Assembly: GCA_000344275.1 (NCBI GenBank)
Contig: AORU01000012.1
Coordinates: forward strand, 1 to 64,000
Direction: 5' to 3'
DNA length: 64,000 nucleotides
Origin: Streptococcus oralis subsp. tigurinus AZ_3a
Lineage (GTDB): Bacteria; Bacillota; Bacilli; Lactobacillales; Streptococcaceae
The notes under the pieces are model-generated. The model saw only the letters and a list, made by a program, of their open reading frames with translations, was not told the origin of the DNA and searched no databases. This document shows positions 8,742-18,350 of the stretch, piece after piece (positions within the stretch are counted from its first letter, which is position 1; each line of letters starts with the position of its first letter). The translations under genes were made by a program, and so were the position numbers.

Positions 8742-10970
8742 ATGAAGTATTTAAGTAGTCAAGACATCAAGGGTCGTCAACGAAATATCAGCGACATTAA
8801 ACCTTATAAAACAACCAAGGAAATTGTCGTTTCAAATATCTTTACATTTTTTAATGCTATGAACTTGGCTCTGGCAGTTCTGGTAGCCACAACCTTGCGA
8901 TTTGAAAATATACTCTTTTTAGGTGTGATTGCTATCAATACAGCCATTGGGATTTTCCAAGAAGTACGTTCAAAAAATGCCTTGGAAAAGCTAAGTTTGC
9001 TTGGTAAAAGTACGTACAGAGTCAACCGAGATGGTCAAACGATTGAGATTGATCCAGAGGACATCGTTCTAGGGGAGTATCTGCATCTCAATCTGGGTGA
9101 TCAGGTTCCTGTCGATGCAGAAGTCCTTGAAGGGAATATTGAAGTGGATGAGTCCTTGCTGACTGGTGAGAGTAATTCAGTCTTTAAAACGGTTGGTGAC
9201 CAGCTGATGAGTGGAAGCAATGTCGTCAGCGGTACTTGTCTGGTTATGGCAACGGCTGTGGGTCCAGATAGCTATATTAACAAACTCGCAAAATCCAGTA
9301 AGGAATTCAAAAAATACCCTTCTCAACTGCGCGATTACATGGATAAGATTTTAAAAATCGTCTCTATCTTGCTGGTGCCAGTTGCCATTCTGCTCTATAT
9401 CAGAGGTTTTAGTCTAGGACGGTCTTATGTTGAGATTGTCTTGGGAAGTTCAGGTGCCTTGGTCGGTATGATTCCGGAGGGGTTGATTCTCCTGGTCAGT
9501 GTATCCCTAGCAGTAGCTGCCATGAAGCTGGCCAAAAAGAAGGTTCTGGTGCAGGAGCTATACTGTGTAGAGACCTTGGCACGTGTAGATGTTCTTTGTT
9601 TTGATAAGACAGGAACTATCACGACGGGGAATATGAAGGTCCAAGAAATGGATGCTAATGTAGCAGAGAAACTGTCTTCTTATTTGGCTTATTTCGAGGA
9701 TGAAAATGCAACTTCGCGCGCTCTGAAGACTTACTTAACCTGTGAGAAAAAGTGGGAAGTTCAAGAAGTCGGTGCATTTTCAAGCAAAAACAAGTATTCC
9801 TTTGTCCAAGTAAAAGATGGTGGGACCTATTTCTTCGGAGCCTATGAATCTCTATGTTTTACCCAGCCGATGGATGCCTACTATGAACATCTGAGGCAGC
9901 AAGGCTTTCGAATCTTGACACTCGCTCAGAGTAAGGACCAGATTACGAGTCCAGCGAGTATGGAACTACTAGGCCACGTCGTTTTGTCAGATGAGATTAA
10001 GGACAATACCAAGGAAACCTTTGACTATTTCGAATCTCAAGGTGTTGAAGTGAAGATTATCAGTGGTGATAATCATGTGGCTGTATATGGGGTGGCTCGT
10101 AAGGCAGGTTTTAAGGAAGAAGCCCGTGCGATTGATATGACCAAGGTGAGCGAACAAGATTTTGAAAGAGTGGTCTTGGAACACGATATCTTTGGGCGCG
10201 TGACACCTGAACAGAAGCAAAAGATGGTATCTATTTTGCAAAATGCTGGTAAAACAGTTGCCATGAGTGGTGATGGAGTCAATGATGTTCTGGCTCTCAA
10301 GAAAGCAGATATTAGTTTTGCCATGAAGGGGGCTACGAGTGCAGCCAAAAGTATATCCAATATTGTTTTTCTGACAGATGATTTTGCGGTATTTTATGAT
10401 ATTTTGATGGAAGGCCGCCGGGTTATCAATAACATCCAAAAGGTAGCCTCTCTCTTTCTGACAAAGACCTTCTTCTCCATTGTGTTTGCGATTTTGAGTG
10501 TGTTATTTGGTTTGGAATTCGCCTTTATCCCCATTCAGTTTACAATCATTTCAGCTATTACGATTGGGATTCCATCTTTCTTCCTAACTTTTGAGTCCAA
10601 TAAAGAAAAGGTCAGCACACATTTTATGCGAGATATTTTGACCAATGCTGCGATTGGTGGTGGCATTCTGGTTGCTAGTGTACTCTTGACGAACTTCCTT
10701 ATCACTGTCCCAGGTCAGGTCAAATTTATTTGCTTCCTCCTTGCTTTGATCAATGGTCTGTGTCTAGTTACCAAGGTCAGTCTGCCATTTAATCGATACA
10801 AGTTGCTCTTGCTCATAATTTTGAGTCTTGCAGCTCTTGTTGGAGTGCTTGCCAATACCTTTATCCTGCGAGGAGCTTTCGTGCCTCTAGAAACCACTCA
10901 AGTGCTCTATGTAGCCGTCCTATCAGTAGTGATTGGGGGCTTGCATTATCTGACTAGAAGAAAAAGTTGA
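8742..10970 (+). CDS. Cation-transporting P-type ATPase (E1-E2 type)
   Basis: This is a 742-aa membrane pump. Visible motifs are the actuator loop TGES (DESLLTGESNSV), the M4 ion-site motif GMIPEGLILL, the phosphorylation motif DKTGT at D288, and the hinge GDGVND. About ten membrane helices are suggested, and there is no N-terminal metal-binding (HMA) domain. The PEGL motif and overall layout fit the Ca2+/Mg2+/Mn2+ branch rather than the heavy-metal CPx branch, but the ion cannot be read from sequence. The open frame extends upstream to 8634, but the promoter lies inside that extension, so ATG 8742 with its GGAG is preferred. It is a single gene, convergent with manN. Confidence 0.9.
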   Translation: MKYLSSQDIKGRQRNISDIKPYKTTKEIVVSNIFTFFNAMNLALAVLVATTLRFENILFLGVIAINTAIGIFQEVRSKNALEKLSLLGKSTYRVNRDGQTIEIDPEDIVLGEYLHLNLGDQVPVDAEVLEGNIEVDESLLTGESNSVFKTVGDQLMSGSNVVSGTCLVMATAVGPDSYINKLAKSSKEFKKYPSQLRDYMDKILKIVSILLVPVAILLYIRGFSLGRSYVEIVLGSSGALVGMIPEGLILLVSVSLAVAAMKLAKKKVLVQELYCVETLARVDVLCFDKTGTITTGNMKVQEMDANVAEKLSSYLAYFEDENATSRALKTYLTCEKKWEVQEVGAFSSKNKYSFVQVKDGGTYFFGAYESLCFTQPMDAYYEHLRQQGFRILTLAQSKDQITSPASMELLGHVVLSDEIKDNTKETFDYFESQGVEVKIISGDNHVAVYGVARKAGFKEEARAIDMTKVSEQDFERVVLEHDIFGRVTPEQKQKMVSILQNAGKTVAMSGDGVNDVLALKKADISFAMKGATSAAKSISNIVFLTDDFAVFYDILMEGRRVINNIQKVASLFLTKTFFSIVFAILSVLFGLEFAFIPIQFTIISAITIGIPSFFLTFESNKEKVSTHFMRDILTNAAIGGGILVASVLLTNFLITVPGQVKFICFLLALINGLCLVTKVSLPFNRYKLLLLIILSLAALVGVLANTFILRGAFVPLETTQVLYVAVLSVVIGGLHYLTRRKS

Positions 10971-10975
10971 TACAC

Positions 10976-11009
10976 AAAAAGAATCAGGATTTGATCCTGA
11001 TTCTTTTTT
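10976..11009. terminator. Bidirectional terminator between the ATPase gene and manN
   Basis: The stem AAAAAGAATCAGGA/TCCTGATTCTTTTT has A and T runs on both sides, so it can serve both convergent units. Confidence 0.9.
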
Positions 11010-11032
11010 ATCTATATTCTCGATGTCTTGGA

Positions 11033-11944
11033 TTACATGATACCAAAGAAACGAGCTGCAATACCTACTGCAAAGAGAGCAAGGATGATTGCGATTGGTG
11101 ATACTTTTTTCTTAAGCAACCACATGCAGAGGAAAGTAAGGAGAAGTCCCATCAATCCTGGAATCAATGAGTTCAACTGACCTTGAAGTGTTTGTGGTTG
11201 AACGCTATCCAAGCTCAAACCACTAAGAGCCTGACCAAGAATTCCCTTCAATTCTCCACCTGTTACAGGTCCTTCTGGGAAGTTGATGTAGGCACCTTCA
11301 GCCAATTGTTTACCAGGAAGGTTAACAGTGAAGTTGAACGATACCCAACGTTGTACAAGAACGGCAAGGATGAACATACCAAGGATAGATGCTCCTTTAG
11401 TGATGTCTTTCAAGATACCACCAGACATGTCTTTAGTGATTTCAGATCCAGCTTTGTAACCGAACTCTTGTGTGTACCATAGGAAGGCCATACGGATAGC
11501 ATTCCATCCAAAGAAGAAGAGAAGGGGACCAACAATATTACCAGATGCAGCAAGTGATGCACCAAGGGCTCCAAGGATAGGACGAACTGTAAACCAGAAT
11601 ACTGGGTCACCGATACCAGCAAGAGGTCCCATCATACCGATCTTAACCCCTTGGATAGCCGCGTCGTCGATTTCAACACCGTTAGCGCGCTCTTCTTCAA
11701 GTGCAAGAGTAACCCCCATGATTGGAGCAGCTACGTATGGGTGAGTGTTGAAGAACTCAAGGTGACGTTCAAGAGCAGCCGCTTGGTCTTCTTTTTTAGT
11801 GTACAATTTTTTGATAGCTGGGATCAATGAGTAAGCCCAACCCAAGTTTTGCATACGTTCGTAGTTCCAAGAACCTTGAAGGAATTGTGAACGCCACCAA
11901 ACTTTTTGACGATCTGATTTTGATAATTGAATTTTTTCAGCCAT
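11033..11944 (-). CDS. manN: PTS mannose-family transporter subunit IID
   Basis: This is a 303-aa membrane component that forms the sugar channel of the mannose/glucose/glucosamine PTS together with IIC. It carries the IID features SQFLQGSWNYERMQNLGWAYSLIPAI near the N-terminus, the central GPLAGIGDPVFWFTVRPILGALGASLA block, and hydrophobic helices in the C-terminal third ending ALFAVGIAARFFGIM. It is the last gene of manLMN, 14 nt after manM. Besides sugar uptake, ManMN are known receptors for class IIa bacteriocins and some lactococcins. Confidence 0.97.
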   Translation of the reverse strand: MAEKIQLSKSDRQKVWWRSQFLQGSWNYERMQNLGWAYSLIPAIKKLYTKKEDQAAALERHLEFFNTHPYVAAPIMGVTLALEEERANGVEIDDAAIQGVKIGMMGPLAGIGDPVFWFTVRPILGALGASLAASGNIVGPLLFFFGWNAIRMAFLWYTQEFGYKAGSEITKDMSGGILKDITKGASILGMFILAVLVQRWVSFNFTVNLPGKQLAEGAYINFPEGPVTGGELKGILGQALSGLSLDSVQPQTLQGQLNSLIPGLMGLLLTFLCMWLLKKKVSPIAIILALFAVGIAARFFGIM

Positions 11945-11958
11945 GATTGTTCCCCTTT

Positions 11959-12771
11959 CTAGTAGTCTTCTAGGATATCACCGATTGGGTCGTTAGAAGT
12001 CGCAGCTCCGCCGCCACCGTTTCCACCTTGTTTTGTAAGGTTAAGGTAGATGAAGGCAAGGGCAACACCGATGACACCAAGGGCAATCAAAGTCAATTGA
12101 GAGATTGCTGCAAGAGCAAAACCGATAGCGAAGAATGGCCATACTTCACGAGTTGCCATCATGTTGATAACCATAGCGTAACCAACGGCAACGACCATAG
12201 CACCACCGACAGCCATACCACCATTCAACCATTCTGGCATTAGGCCAAGAGCGTCTTGAACAGCAGAAGCAGGGATAGCGATAAGAAAGGCTGCAGGGAT
12301 AGCGATACGAAGGCCTTGAAGAACAAGGGCAAAGTAGTGAGCGCGTTCAACAGCCGCAATGTTTCCTTCTTTTGCAGCTGCGTCAGCTGAGTGAACCAAG
12401 GCAACTGAGATTGTACGAACAATCATTGTCAAGAAAAGTCCAGCTACGGCAAGAGGGATAGCTGTGGCTGTTGCGACGGCGATACCTTCGGTAGTAAAGT
12501 TACCACCCTTGATCAAGATGATCGCTGCGGCAACAGATGCAAGAGCAGCGTCAGGAGCTACGGCAGCTCCGATGTTAGCCCAACCAAGGGCGATCATTTG
12601 AAGAGATCCACCAAGCATAACACCTGCTTCGAGGTTACCTGTTACAAGTCCGATAAGGGTACATGCGACGATTGGTTGATGGAATTGGAATTGGTCGAGG
12701 ATACCTTCAAGACCTGCAAGGAAGGCAACAACTACAACCAAGATAGCAGAAATGATTGAAATATCTGACAT
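11959..12771 (-). CDS. manM: PTS mannose-family transporter subunit IIC
   Basis: This is a 270-aa polytopic membrane permease. It begins MSDISIISAILVVVVAFLAGLEGILDQFQ, a typical IIC start, and carries the conserved GLVTGNLEAGVMLGGSLQMIALGWANIGAAVAPDAALASV block. The tail is glycine-rich (KQGGNGGGGAAT) and acidic (GDILEDY). It lies between manL and manN in the usual order. A hairpin lies in the 74-nt gap after manL. Confidence 0.97.
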   Translation of the reverse strand: MSDISIISAILVVVVAFLAGLEGILDQFQFHQPIVACTLIGLVTGNLEAGVMLGGSLQMIALGWANIGAAVAPDAALASVAAAIILIKGGNFTTEGIAVATATAIPLAVAGLFLTMIVRTISVALVHSADAAAKEGNIAAVERAHYFALVLQGLRIAIPAAFLIAIPASAVQDALGLMPEWLNGGMAVGGAMVVAVGYAMVINMMATREVWPFFAIGFALAAISQLTLIALGVIGVALAFIYLNLTKQGGNGGGGAATSNDPIGDILEDY

Positions 12772-12810
12772 GGTTTTATTCCTTTTCTATTTAGTTTTAA
12801 TAAAGTATTT

Positions 12811-12841
12811 AATCCTGTTTTCAAAAATGATAAAACAGATT
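12811..12841 (-). other. Intercistronic hairpin between manL and manM
   Basis: On the minus strand AATCTGTTTT pairs with AAAACAGGATT (one bulge) across a 10-nt loop. No T run follows, so it is more likely an mRNA-stability or processing structure than a terminator. Confidence 0.5.
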
Positions 12842-12845
12842 AAAA

Positions 12846-13835
12846 TTATTGGACGTTCGCTTTGTTAATCAAGTCAAACAAATCTTTTTTCGTGTCGTTT
12901 GGTACTTTACGTACATCAAATTCAACACCGAGGTCACGCATTTTTTCAAATGTTGCAACATCATCTTTGTCCATAGACAAGACGTTATTGATCATTGTTT
13001 TACCTGTTGAGTGGGCCATAGAACCGACGTTAAGGGTCTTGATTGGCACGCCACCTTCGATGGCACGAAGAGCATCTTGAGGTGTTTCAAACAAGATAAG
13101 AGCATGTGTGTTACCAAAACGAGGATCTTTTGCAACCTCAATCAATTTTTTGATTGGTACAACGTTCGCTTTTACTCCGTTAGGAGCTGCTTGTTTGATC
13201 AATTCTTTACGCAATTCGTCGTTTGCAACGTTATCTGAAGCAACGATGATACGGTCTGCTTTTGAATCTGGTGTCCAAGCAGTTGCGACTTGTCCGTGAA
13301 GAAGACGTGTGTCAAGACGGGCAAGATTGATTTTCAATTTACCGTCTCCGATAACAGTTCCTTCTGGAATAGCAGCTTGGGCAACAGGAGCAGCCGCAGC
13401 ACCAGCCCCTTCCTCAACTGGATTGAGCTCTTCTGGAAGAGCTTTGATGCCATCTTTGGCTTCTTTAATGATATTCGCAGCGACTTTATCCACACCTGCA
13501 GTAGCGTCCATAAGGCGCTCAGTATAGGCTTGGATCAACATCGGCAAGTTAAGCCCTGTGATGATGGCAAATTTACGCTCAGGGTTTTCTCCCATCACGC
13601 GGCTAGCTTGGTTGAATGGAGATCCACTCCAAAGGTCAGCCAATACTAGAACCTCATCTTCTGCGTCAAATGCAGCCACAGCGTTGTTGAATTTAGCGTA
13701 AAGATCATCTGGACCTTCATTTGGCATAAAGGTTACAACTTGAACCTTTTCTTGTTCACCAAAGATCATAGATCCTGACTGATGAATACCCGCAGCAAAT
13801 TCGCCGTGGCTCGCAATAATGATTCCGATACTCAT
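12846..13835 (-). CDS. manL: PTS mannose-family fused subunit IIAB
   Basis: This is a 329-aa cytoplasmic phosphocarrier. The IIA domain (about 1-135) has the phosphorylated His10 in [10 protein letters not shown]. An Ala/Pro-rich linker follows (about 140-160), then the IIB domain with phospho-His180 in [13 protein letters not shown]. The start at 13835 is chosen because AGGAGG is 9 nt upstream; an in-frame ATG at 13844 sits against the ribosome site. It heads manLMN, the main glucose/mannose entry route in streptococci and a contributor to carbon catabolite control. The promoter carries a cre-like site. Confidence 0.96.
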   Translation of the reverse strand: MSIGIIIASHGEFAAGIHQSGSMIFGEQEKVQVVTFMPNEGPDDLYAKFNNAVAAFDAEDEVLVLADLWSGSPFNQASRVMGENPERKFAIITGLNLPMLIQAYTERLMDATAGVDKVAANIIKEAKDGIKALPEELNPVEEGAGAAAAPVAQAAIPEGTVIGDGKLKINLARLDTRLLHGQVATAWTPDSKADRIIVASDNVANDELRKELIKQAAPNGVKANVVPIKKLIEVAKDPRFGNTHALILFETPQDALRAIEGGVPIKTLNVGSMAHSTGKTMINNVLSMDKDDVATFEKMRDLGVEFDVRKVPNDTKKDLFDLINKANVQ

Positions 13836-13899
13836 TATTGTCATTCCTCCTTTTAAAATGTTTGACTTATAGGTTTCCTAAAAAACCTCAGACGTACCT

Positions 13900-13928
13900 A
13901 GTATAAATCGTTTTCATATAAAAATCAA
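13900..13928 (-). promoter_or_regulatory. manLMN promoter with cre-like operator in the spacer
   Basis: On the minus strand there is TTGATT, a 17-nt spacer and TATACT. The sequence TGAAAACGATTTA, a CcpA cre-like half (forward coordinates 13904-13916), lies between the two boxes and touches the -10. A bound CcpA there would block RNA polymerase. The leader also carries a small hairpin AGGTTT/AAACCT at 13871-13888. Confidence 0.7.
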
Positions 13929-14083
13929 CTACTTTTTCGAAAATTGTAAAAGTTTTCAATGAAAATAGGCTTACAAGATGTTAATATATAAATAATTCCA
14001 AAAAATATATGAAAATAGCAATAGAAAATTTAATATAAAAATACTGAAAATGAGTGACCTTTATGAAAATAGAATGAAAATAA

Positions 14084-14118
14084 AAAGGAAAGATTGCAGG
14101 ATAGCAATCCTTCTTTTT
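14084..14118 (-). terminator. Terminator of the Cof-type phosphatase gene
   Basis: On the minus strand the AAGGATTGC/GCAATCTTT stem has a 6-nt loop and then CCTTTTTAT. It begins at the stop codon itself. The remaining 13930-14080 is AT-rich with nothing recognisable beyond the manL promoter. Confidence 0.7.
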
Positions 14119-14929
14119 ATAGGAATAAATTTTGTAAAGCATGGGCAACTCCATCTTCTTCATTGGTCAGAGGGAGTTGTTCGTCTGCATATGGAAGAAG
14201 AGAAGGATTGGCGTTTTTCATAGCATATCCCTTGCCTGCAAATGCCAACATTTCCGTATCATTATGCTCATCACCAAAGGCGATTAAGTCTTTTTTGTCA
14301 CGATTCATAACATTGAGCAAGTACTCTAAAGCAAAGGCTTTGTTTACCCCCTTGGGAGTACACTCGAGGATGTTAAGGGGGCCACCCCAGGTGTTGATAG
14401 CTAGTTGATGCTGATAAAAACGATTCATTTCGTCCGCTAGAGCGTATTTGTCTTCAACCCTTGTTTGCAAGAGAATGCAGTTAGGATTCTTGGTTACTCG
14501 TTCGGGTTTGAATTGATTTTCCGGTTGGAAGTTCTCTACGCCAAATAGTTTAGGATCCGCAATTTCTTCATTCGGAGCTGTAATGTAAAATTTCTTACGG
14601 TATTCTCCTGCAATAAAGTCGGCCTGGATATCCTCTTTACGTTTGACCATATCTAGGAGGTATTTTTTGTCCAAGGTTAAGCACTTTTCATGCTCCCAAG
14701 CCTGTTCTGGTAGATGGGTAAGGGAACCGTTAAAGTTAATCATGGGAGTATGCAATCCTAGTTCGCGGTAGAAGTCTTTTGCCATGCGATACGGACGCCC
14801 CGTCGTGATGATGACATGGTGTCCTTTTTCTGAAATTTTTTTGATTGTCTCTTTGGTAAAATCGGAGAGCTTGCTTTCGCTATTCAACAGGGTTCCGTCC
14901 AAATCGACTGCAATAATTTTTTTAGTCAT
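14117..14929 (-). CDS. Cof-type HAD-IIB family sugar/nucleotide phosphatase
   Basis: This is a 270-aa cytoplasmic HAD hydrolase. Motif I DLDGTLL carries the nucleophile Asp, motif II is IITTGRPYRMA, a type IIB cap follows, and motifs III/IV fall at the conserved lysine and in IAFGDEHNDTEMLAFAG. Substrates of Cof proteins are usually sugar phosphates or pyridoxal phosphate; the specific one cannot be told. The start is placed at 14929, with AGGAAGG 5-7 nt upstream, rather than the ATG at 14947. It neighbours manLMN but has its own unit. Confidence 0.93.
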   Translation of the reverse strand: MTKKIIAVDLDGTLLNSESKLSDFTKETIKKISEKGHHVIITTGRPYRMAKDFYRELGLHTPMINFNGSLTHLPEQAWEHEKCLTLDKKYLLDMVKRKEDIQADFIAGEYRKKFYITAPNEEIADPKLFGVENFQPENQFKPERVTKNPNCILLQTRVEDKYALADEMNRFYQHQLAINTWGGPLNILECTPKGVNKAFALEYLLNVMNRDKKDLIAFGDEHNDTEMLAFAGKGYAMKNANPSLLPYADEQLPLTNEEDGVAHALQNLFL

Positions 14930-15016
14930 ATAAACCTTCCTAGTCATTTCCAGATAAGATGTCTACTATTATATCAAAAAGAAAGAAGAAAAGCAGACTC
15001 GAGATAAAAAACAAAA

Positions 15017-15100
15017 ATTGTTCCCATTTGGTAAATAAATCAAATAAACATATTGAAAAGGTGAATGATAAGTGATATAATACTAATATTGTTCGTGAAA
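15017..15100 (+). promoter_or_regulatory. Promoter region of the NCS2 permease with two PurBox-like sites
   Basis: The promoter is TTGAAA (15053-15058), a 17-nt spacer and the extended -10 TGATATAAT (box at 15076-15081), placing the start near 15088. Two sequences resembling the PurR box (consensus AWWWCCGAACWWT, read on the minus strand) lie at 15017-15029 (11/13) and 15088-15100 (10/13). The promoter is clear; the PurR sites are inference. Confidence 0.65.
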
Positions 15101-15118
15101 AACAAAAGGAGATTCATG

Positions 15119-16537
15119 ATGGATAAACTATTTAAACTAAAAGAGAACGGGACGGACGTTCGTACGGAGGTTCTCGCTGGTTTAACAACTTTCTTTGCAA
15201 TGAGTTACATTCTCTTTGTAAACCCACAAATGCTTGCGCAGACAGGGATGCCTGCTCAAGGTGTTTTCCTAGCAACGATTATTGGTGCAGTAGCTGGTAC
15301 CCTGATGATGGCCTTCTATGCGAACCTGCCATATGCTCAAGCACCAGGTATGGGACTCAATGCCTTCTTTACCTTTACAGTCGTATTTGGACTTGGTTAT
15401 TCATGGCAAGAGGCCTTGGCTATGGTCTTTATCTGTGGGATTATTTCACTAATCATTACCTTAACAAATGTTCGTAAAATGATTATTGAATCTATTCCCA
15501 ATGCGCTTCGTTCGGCTATTTCAGCAGGTATCGGTGTCTTCCTTGCCTATGTAGGAATTAAGAATGCTGGTCTTTTGAAATTCTCTATTGATCCAGGAAG
15601 TTATACAGTTGCTGGTGAGGGTGCTGATAAGGCCCAAGCAGCCATTATAGCAAACTCTTCAGCAGCTCCAGGTCTGGTTAGCTTTAATAATCCAGCTGTT
15701 TTAGTGGCTATTGCAGGTTTGGCGATTACGATTTTCTTTGTTATCAAGGGTATCAAGGGAGGAATCATCCTTTCTATTCTAACAACGACAGTTCTTGCTA
15801 TCGCTGTTGGTTTGGTTGATGTATCAAGCATTGATTTTTCTAATAACCATGTGGGTGCAGCCTTTGAAGATTTGAAGACAATCTTTGGTGCAGCACTTGG
15901 CTCACAAGGATTGGGTGCTTTAATCTCAGACACTGCTCGTCTACCGGAAACACTTATGGCTATTCTGGCCTTCTCGTTGACAGATATTTTTGACACAATT
16001 GGTACCTTGATTGGTACAGGTGAAAAAGTCGGTATCGTAGCGACAAATGGTGAAAATCACCAATCAGATAAGTTGGATAAGGCTCTTTACTCTGACTTGA
16101 TTGGTACTTCAATTGGTGCCATTGCAGGTACTTCAAACGTAACGACTTATGTTGAGTCTGCAGCGGGTATCGGTGCGGGTGGACGTACTGGATTGACTGC
16201 CTTGGTAGTTGCGATTTGTTTTGCAATTTCAAGTTTCTTTAGTCCACTTTTGGCAATTGTTCCATCAGCTGCGACGGCTCCAATTTTGATTATCGTTGGG
16301 ATTATGATGCTTGGTAGTTTGAAAAATATCCATTGGGATGATATGGCTGAAGCTGTCCCTGCCTTCTTTACATCTATCTTCATGGGATTCAGCTACTCTA
16401 TCACACAAGGGATTGCAGTTGGTTTCTTGACTTATACGTTAACAAAAGTTGTCAAAGGTCAAGCAAAGGACGTGCACGCGATGATTTGGATTTTGGATGC
16501 CTTGTTTATCCTTAACTATATCAGTATGGCGCTTTAA
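15119..16537 (+). CDS. NCS2-family purine permease (AzgA/PbuG/PbuO type)
   Basis: This is a 472-aa membrane transporter with about 14 hydrophobic segments. It starts MDKLFKLKENGTDVRTEV, and the motifs AGLTTFFAMSYILFVNP, AQAPGMGLNAFFTFTV, AFSLTDIFDTIGTLIGTGE and GTSNVTTYVESAAGIGAGG are characteristic of hypoxanthine/guanine/adenine permeases. AGGAG lies 7 nt before ATG 15119; the adjacent ATG 15116 and a longer upstream frame are less likely because the promoter lies inside it. No purine riboswitch fits in the roughly 30-nt leader. PurBox-like sites suggest PurR control. Confidence 0.94.
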   Translation: MDKLFKLKENGTDVRTEVLAGLTTFFAMSYILFVNPQMLAQTGMPAQGVFLATIIGAVAGTLMMAFYANLPYAQAPGMGLNAFFTFTVVFGLGYSWQEALAMVFICGIISLIITLTNVRKMIIESIPNALRSAISAGIGVFLAYVGIKNAGLLKFSIDPGSYTVAGEGADKAQAAIIANSSAAPGLVSFNNPAVLVAIAGLAITIFFVIKGIKGGIILSILTTTVLAIAVGLVDVSSIDFSNNHVGAAFEDLKTIFGAALGSQGLGALISDTARLPETLMAILAFSLTDIFDTIGTLIGTGEKVGIVATNGENHQSDKLDKALYSDLIGTSIGAIAGTSNVTTYVESAAGIGAGGRTGLTALVVAICFAISSFFSPLLAIVPSAATAPILIIVGIMMLGSLKNIHWDDMAEAVPAFFTSIFMGFSYSITQGIAVGFLTYTLTKVVKGQAKDVHAMIWILDALFILNYISMAL

Positions 16538-16538
16538 A

Positions 16539-16573
16539 TGGTATAATAGTAGAAAAGGGGTTATTCCCCTTTT
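16539..16573 (+). promoter_or_regulatory. Extended -10 promoter fused to a +1 hairpin, before the CPBP protease
   Basis: TGGTATAAT (box at 16542-16547) lies 5 nt after the permease stop. The predicted start (about 16554) coincides with the base of a perfect 8-bp hairpin AAAAGGGG/CCCCTTTT (16553-16573). The hairpin may terminate permease transcripts and also form the 5' end of the next mRNA. AAGGAGG follows before the ATG. Confidence 0.65.
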
Positions 16574-16591
16574 ACTATAAGGAGGTATATC

Positions 16592-17299
16592 ATGAAAGAA
16601 AAGACAATCTGGCAAGAGGTTTGGGACAGAGGGATGTGGATTCTCATCCTTTTAGCAGCTTTTGTCCTATCACAATTTCCTTTAGGGTTATCCGCTTGGT
16701 TGACTTCTAGACAATTTCCGCTTTTGCAGTCAGGACTCTTAGTTGGTATCTTGTCCATTGCCGTTCTGATGGTATTCATTATCGGTGCGCGGAAAACAAA
16801 GCTTGCTACCTTTAATCTATCCTTTTTTAAAGCTAAGGACCTAGCTCGCTTGGTATTGAGTTATCTAGTGATCTTTGCTACTAATTTGTTGGGCTCAGCT
16901 TTGCTTCGCATGATGAATGAAACAACGACGAGTAATCAATCAACGCTGAATGGTTTGGTTCAGAATAGTTCCTTGATTTCTACCTTCTTCTTGATTGTAT
17001 TGGTTGCTCCTATTTGTGAGGAAATTTTGTGTCGTGGGATTATTCCCCAAAAGATTTTCCGTGGAAAAGAAAAACTTGGCTTTGTTGTGGGTGCAATCGT
17101 CTTTGCCTTGCTCCATACGCCAACCAATCTGCCTTCTGTGATTATTTATGGAGGGATGTCAACGGTTCTGACTTGGACAGCCTACAAGACGGGACGTTTA
17201 GAGATGTCAATCCTGCTTCATATGATTCTCAATGGTATTGCTTTTTGTTTAATAGCCTTGGTAGTCTTGATTAGTAGAAATCTAGGCCTATCATTCTAA
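16592..17299 (+). CDS. CPBP-family intramembrane metalloprotease (CAAX-like)
   Basis: This is a 235-aa membrane protein with about 7-8 helices. It carries the family (PF02517, Abi/CAAX) motifs: EEILCRG in APICEEILCRG, FALLHTP with the second-motif His, and the third motif HMILNGIAF. Bacterial members include bacteriocin-immunity and signal-processing proteases; the substrate is unknown. A strong AAGGAGG ribosome site lies upstream. It sits between the purine permease and folate genes with its own promoter. Confidence 0.92.
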   Translation: MKEKTIWQEVWDRGMWILILLAAFVLSQFPLGLSAWLTSRQFPLLQSGLLVGILSIAVLMVFIIGARKTKLATFNLSFFKAKDLARLVLSYLVIFATNLLGSALLRMMNETTTSNQSTLNGLVQNSSLISTFFLIVLVAPICEEILCRGIIPQKIFRGKEKLGFVVGAIVFALLHTPTNLPSVIIYGGMSTVLTWTAYKTGRLEMSILLHMILNGIAFCLIALVVLISRNLGLSF

Positions 17300-17316
17300 G
17301 CCATTGACCTACTTGG

Positions 17317-17347
17317 AAAAGATGAATACTAGCGTGTCCATCTTTTT
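17317..17347 (+). terminator. Probable terminator of the CPBP protease gene
   Basis: The AAAAGATG/CATCTTTT stem has a 14-nt loop followed by T-rich sequence. The loop is long, so efficiency is uncertain. Confidence 0.5.
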
Positions 17348-17354
17348 CTTTTTA

Positions 17355-17363
17355 TGGTAAAAT
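17355..17363 (+). promoter_or_regulatory. Extended -10 promoter of the folate operon
   Basis: TGGTAAAAT is an extended -10 with a predicted start near 17370. An ATG in the folP frame at 17375 would lie 5 nt into the transcript, but the ATG at 17405 has a good ribosome site. Confidence 0.65.
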
Positions 17364-17365
17364 AG

Positions 17366-18349
<984 letters not shown>

Positions 18350-18350
18350 G

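Noticed and set aside
15082..15118. Purine riboswitch before the NCS2 permease
   Set aside because: The predicted leader is about 30 nt and lacks any aptamer sequence.
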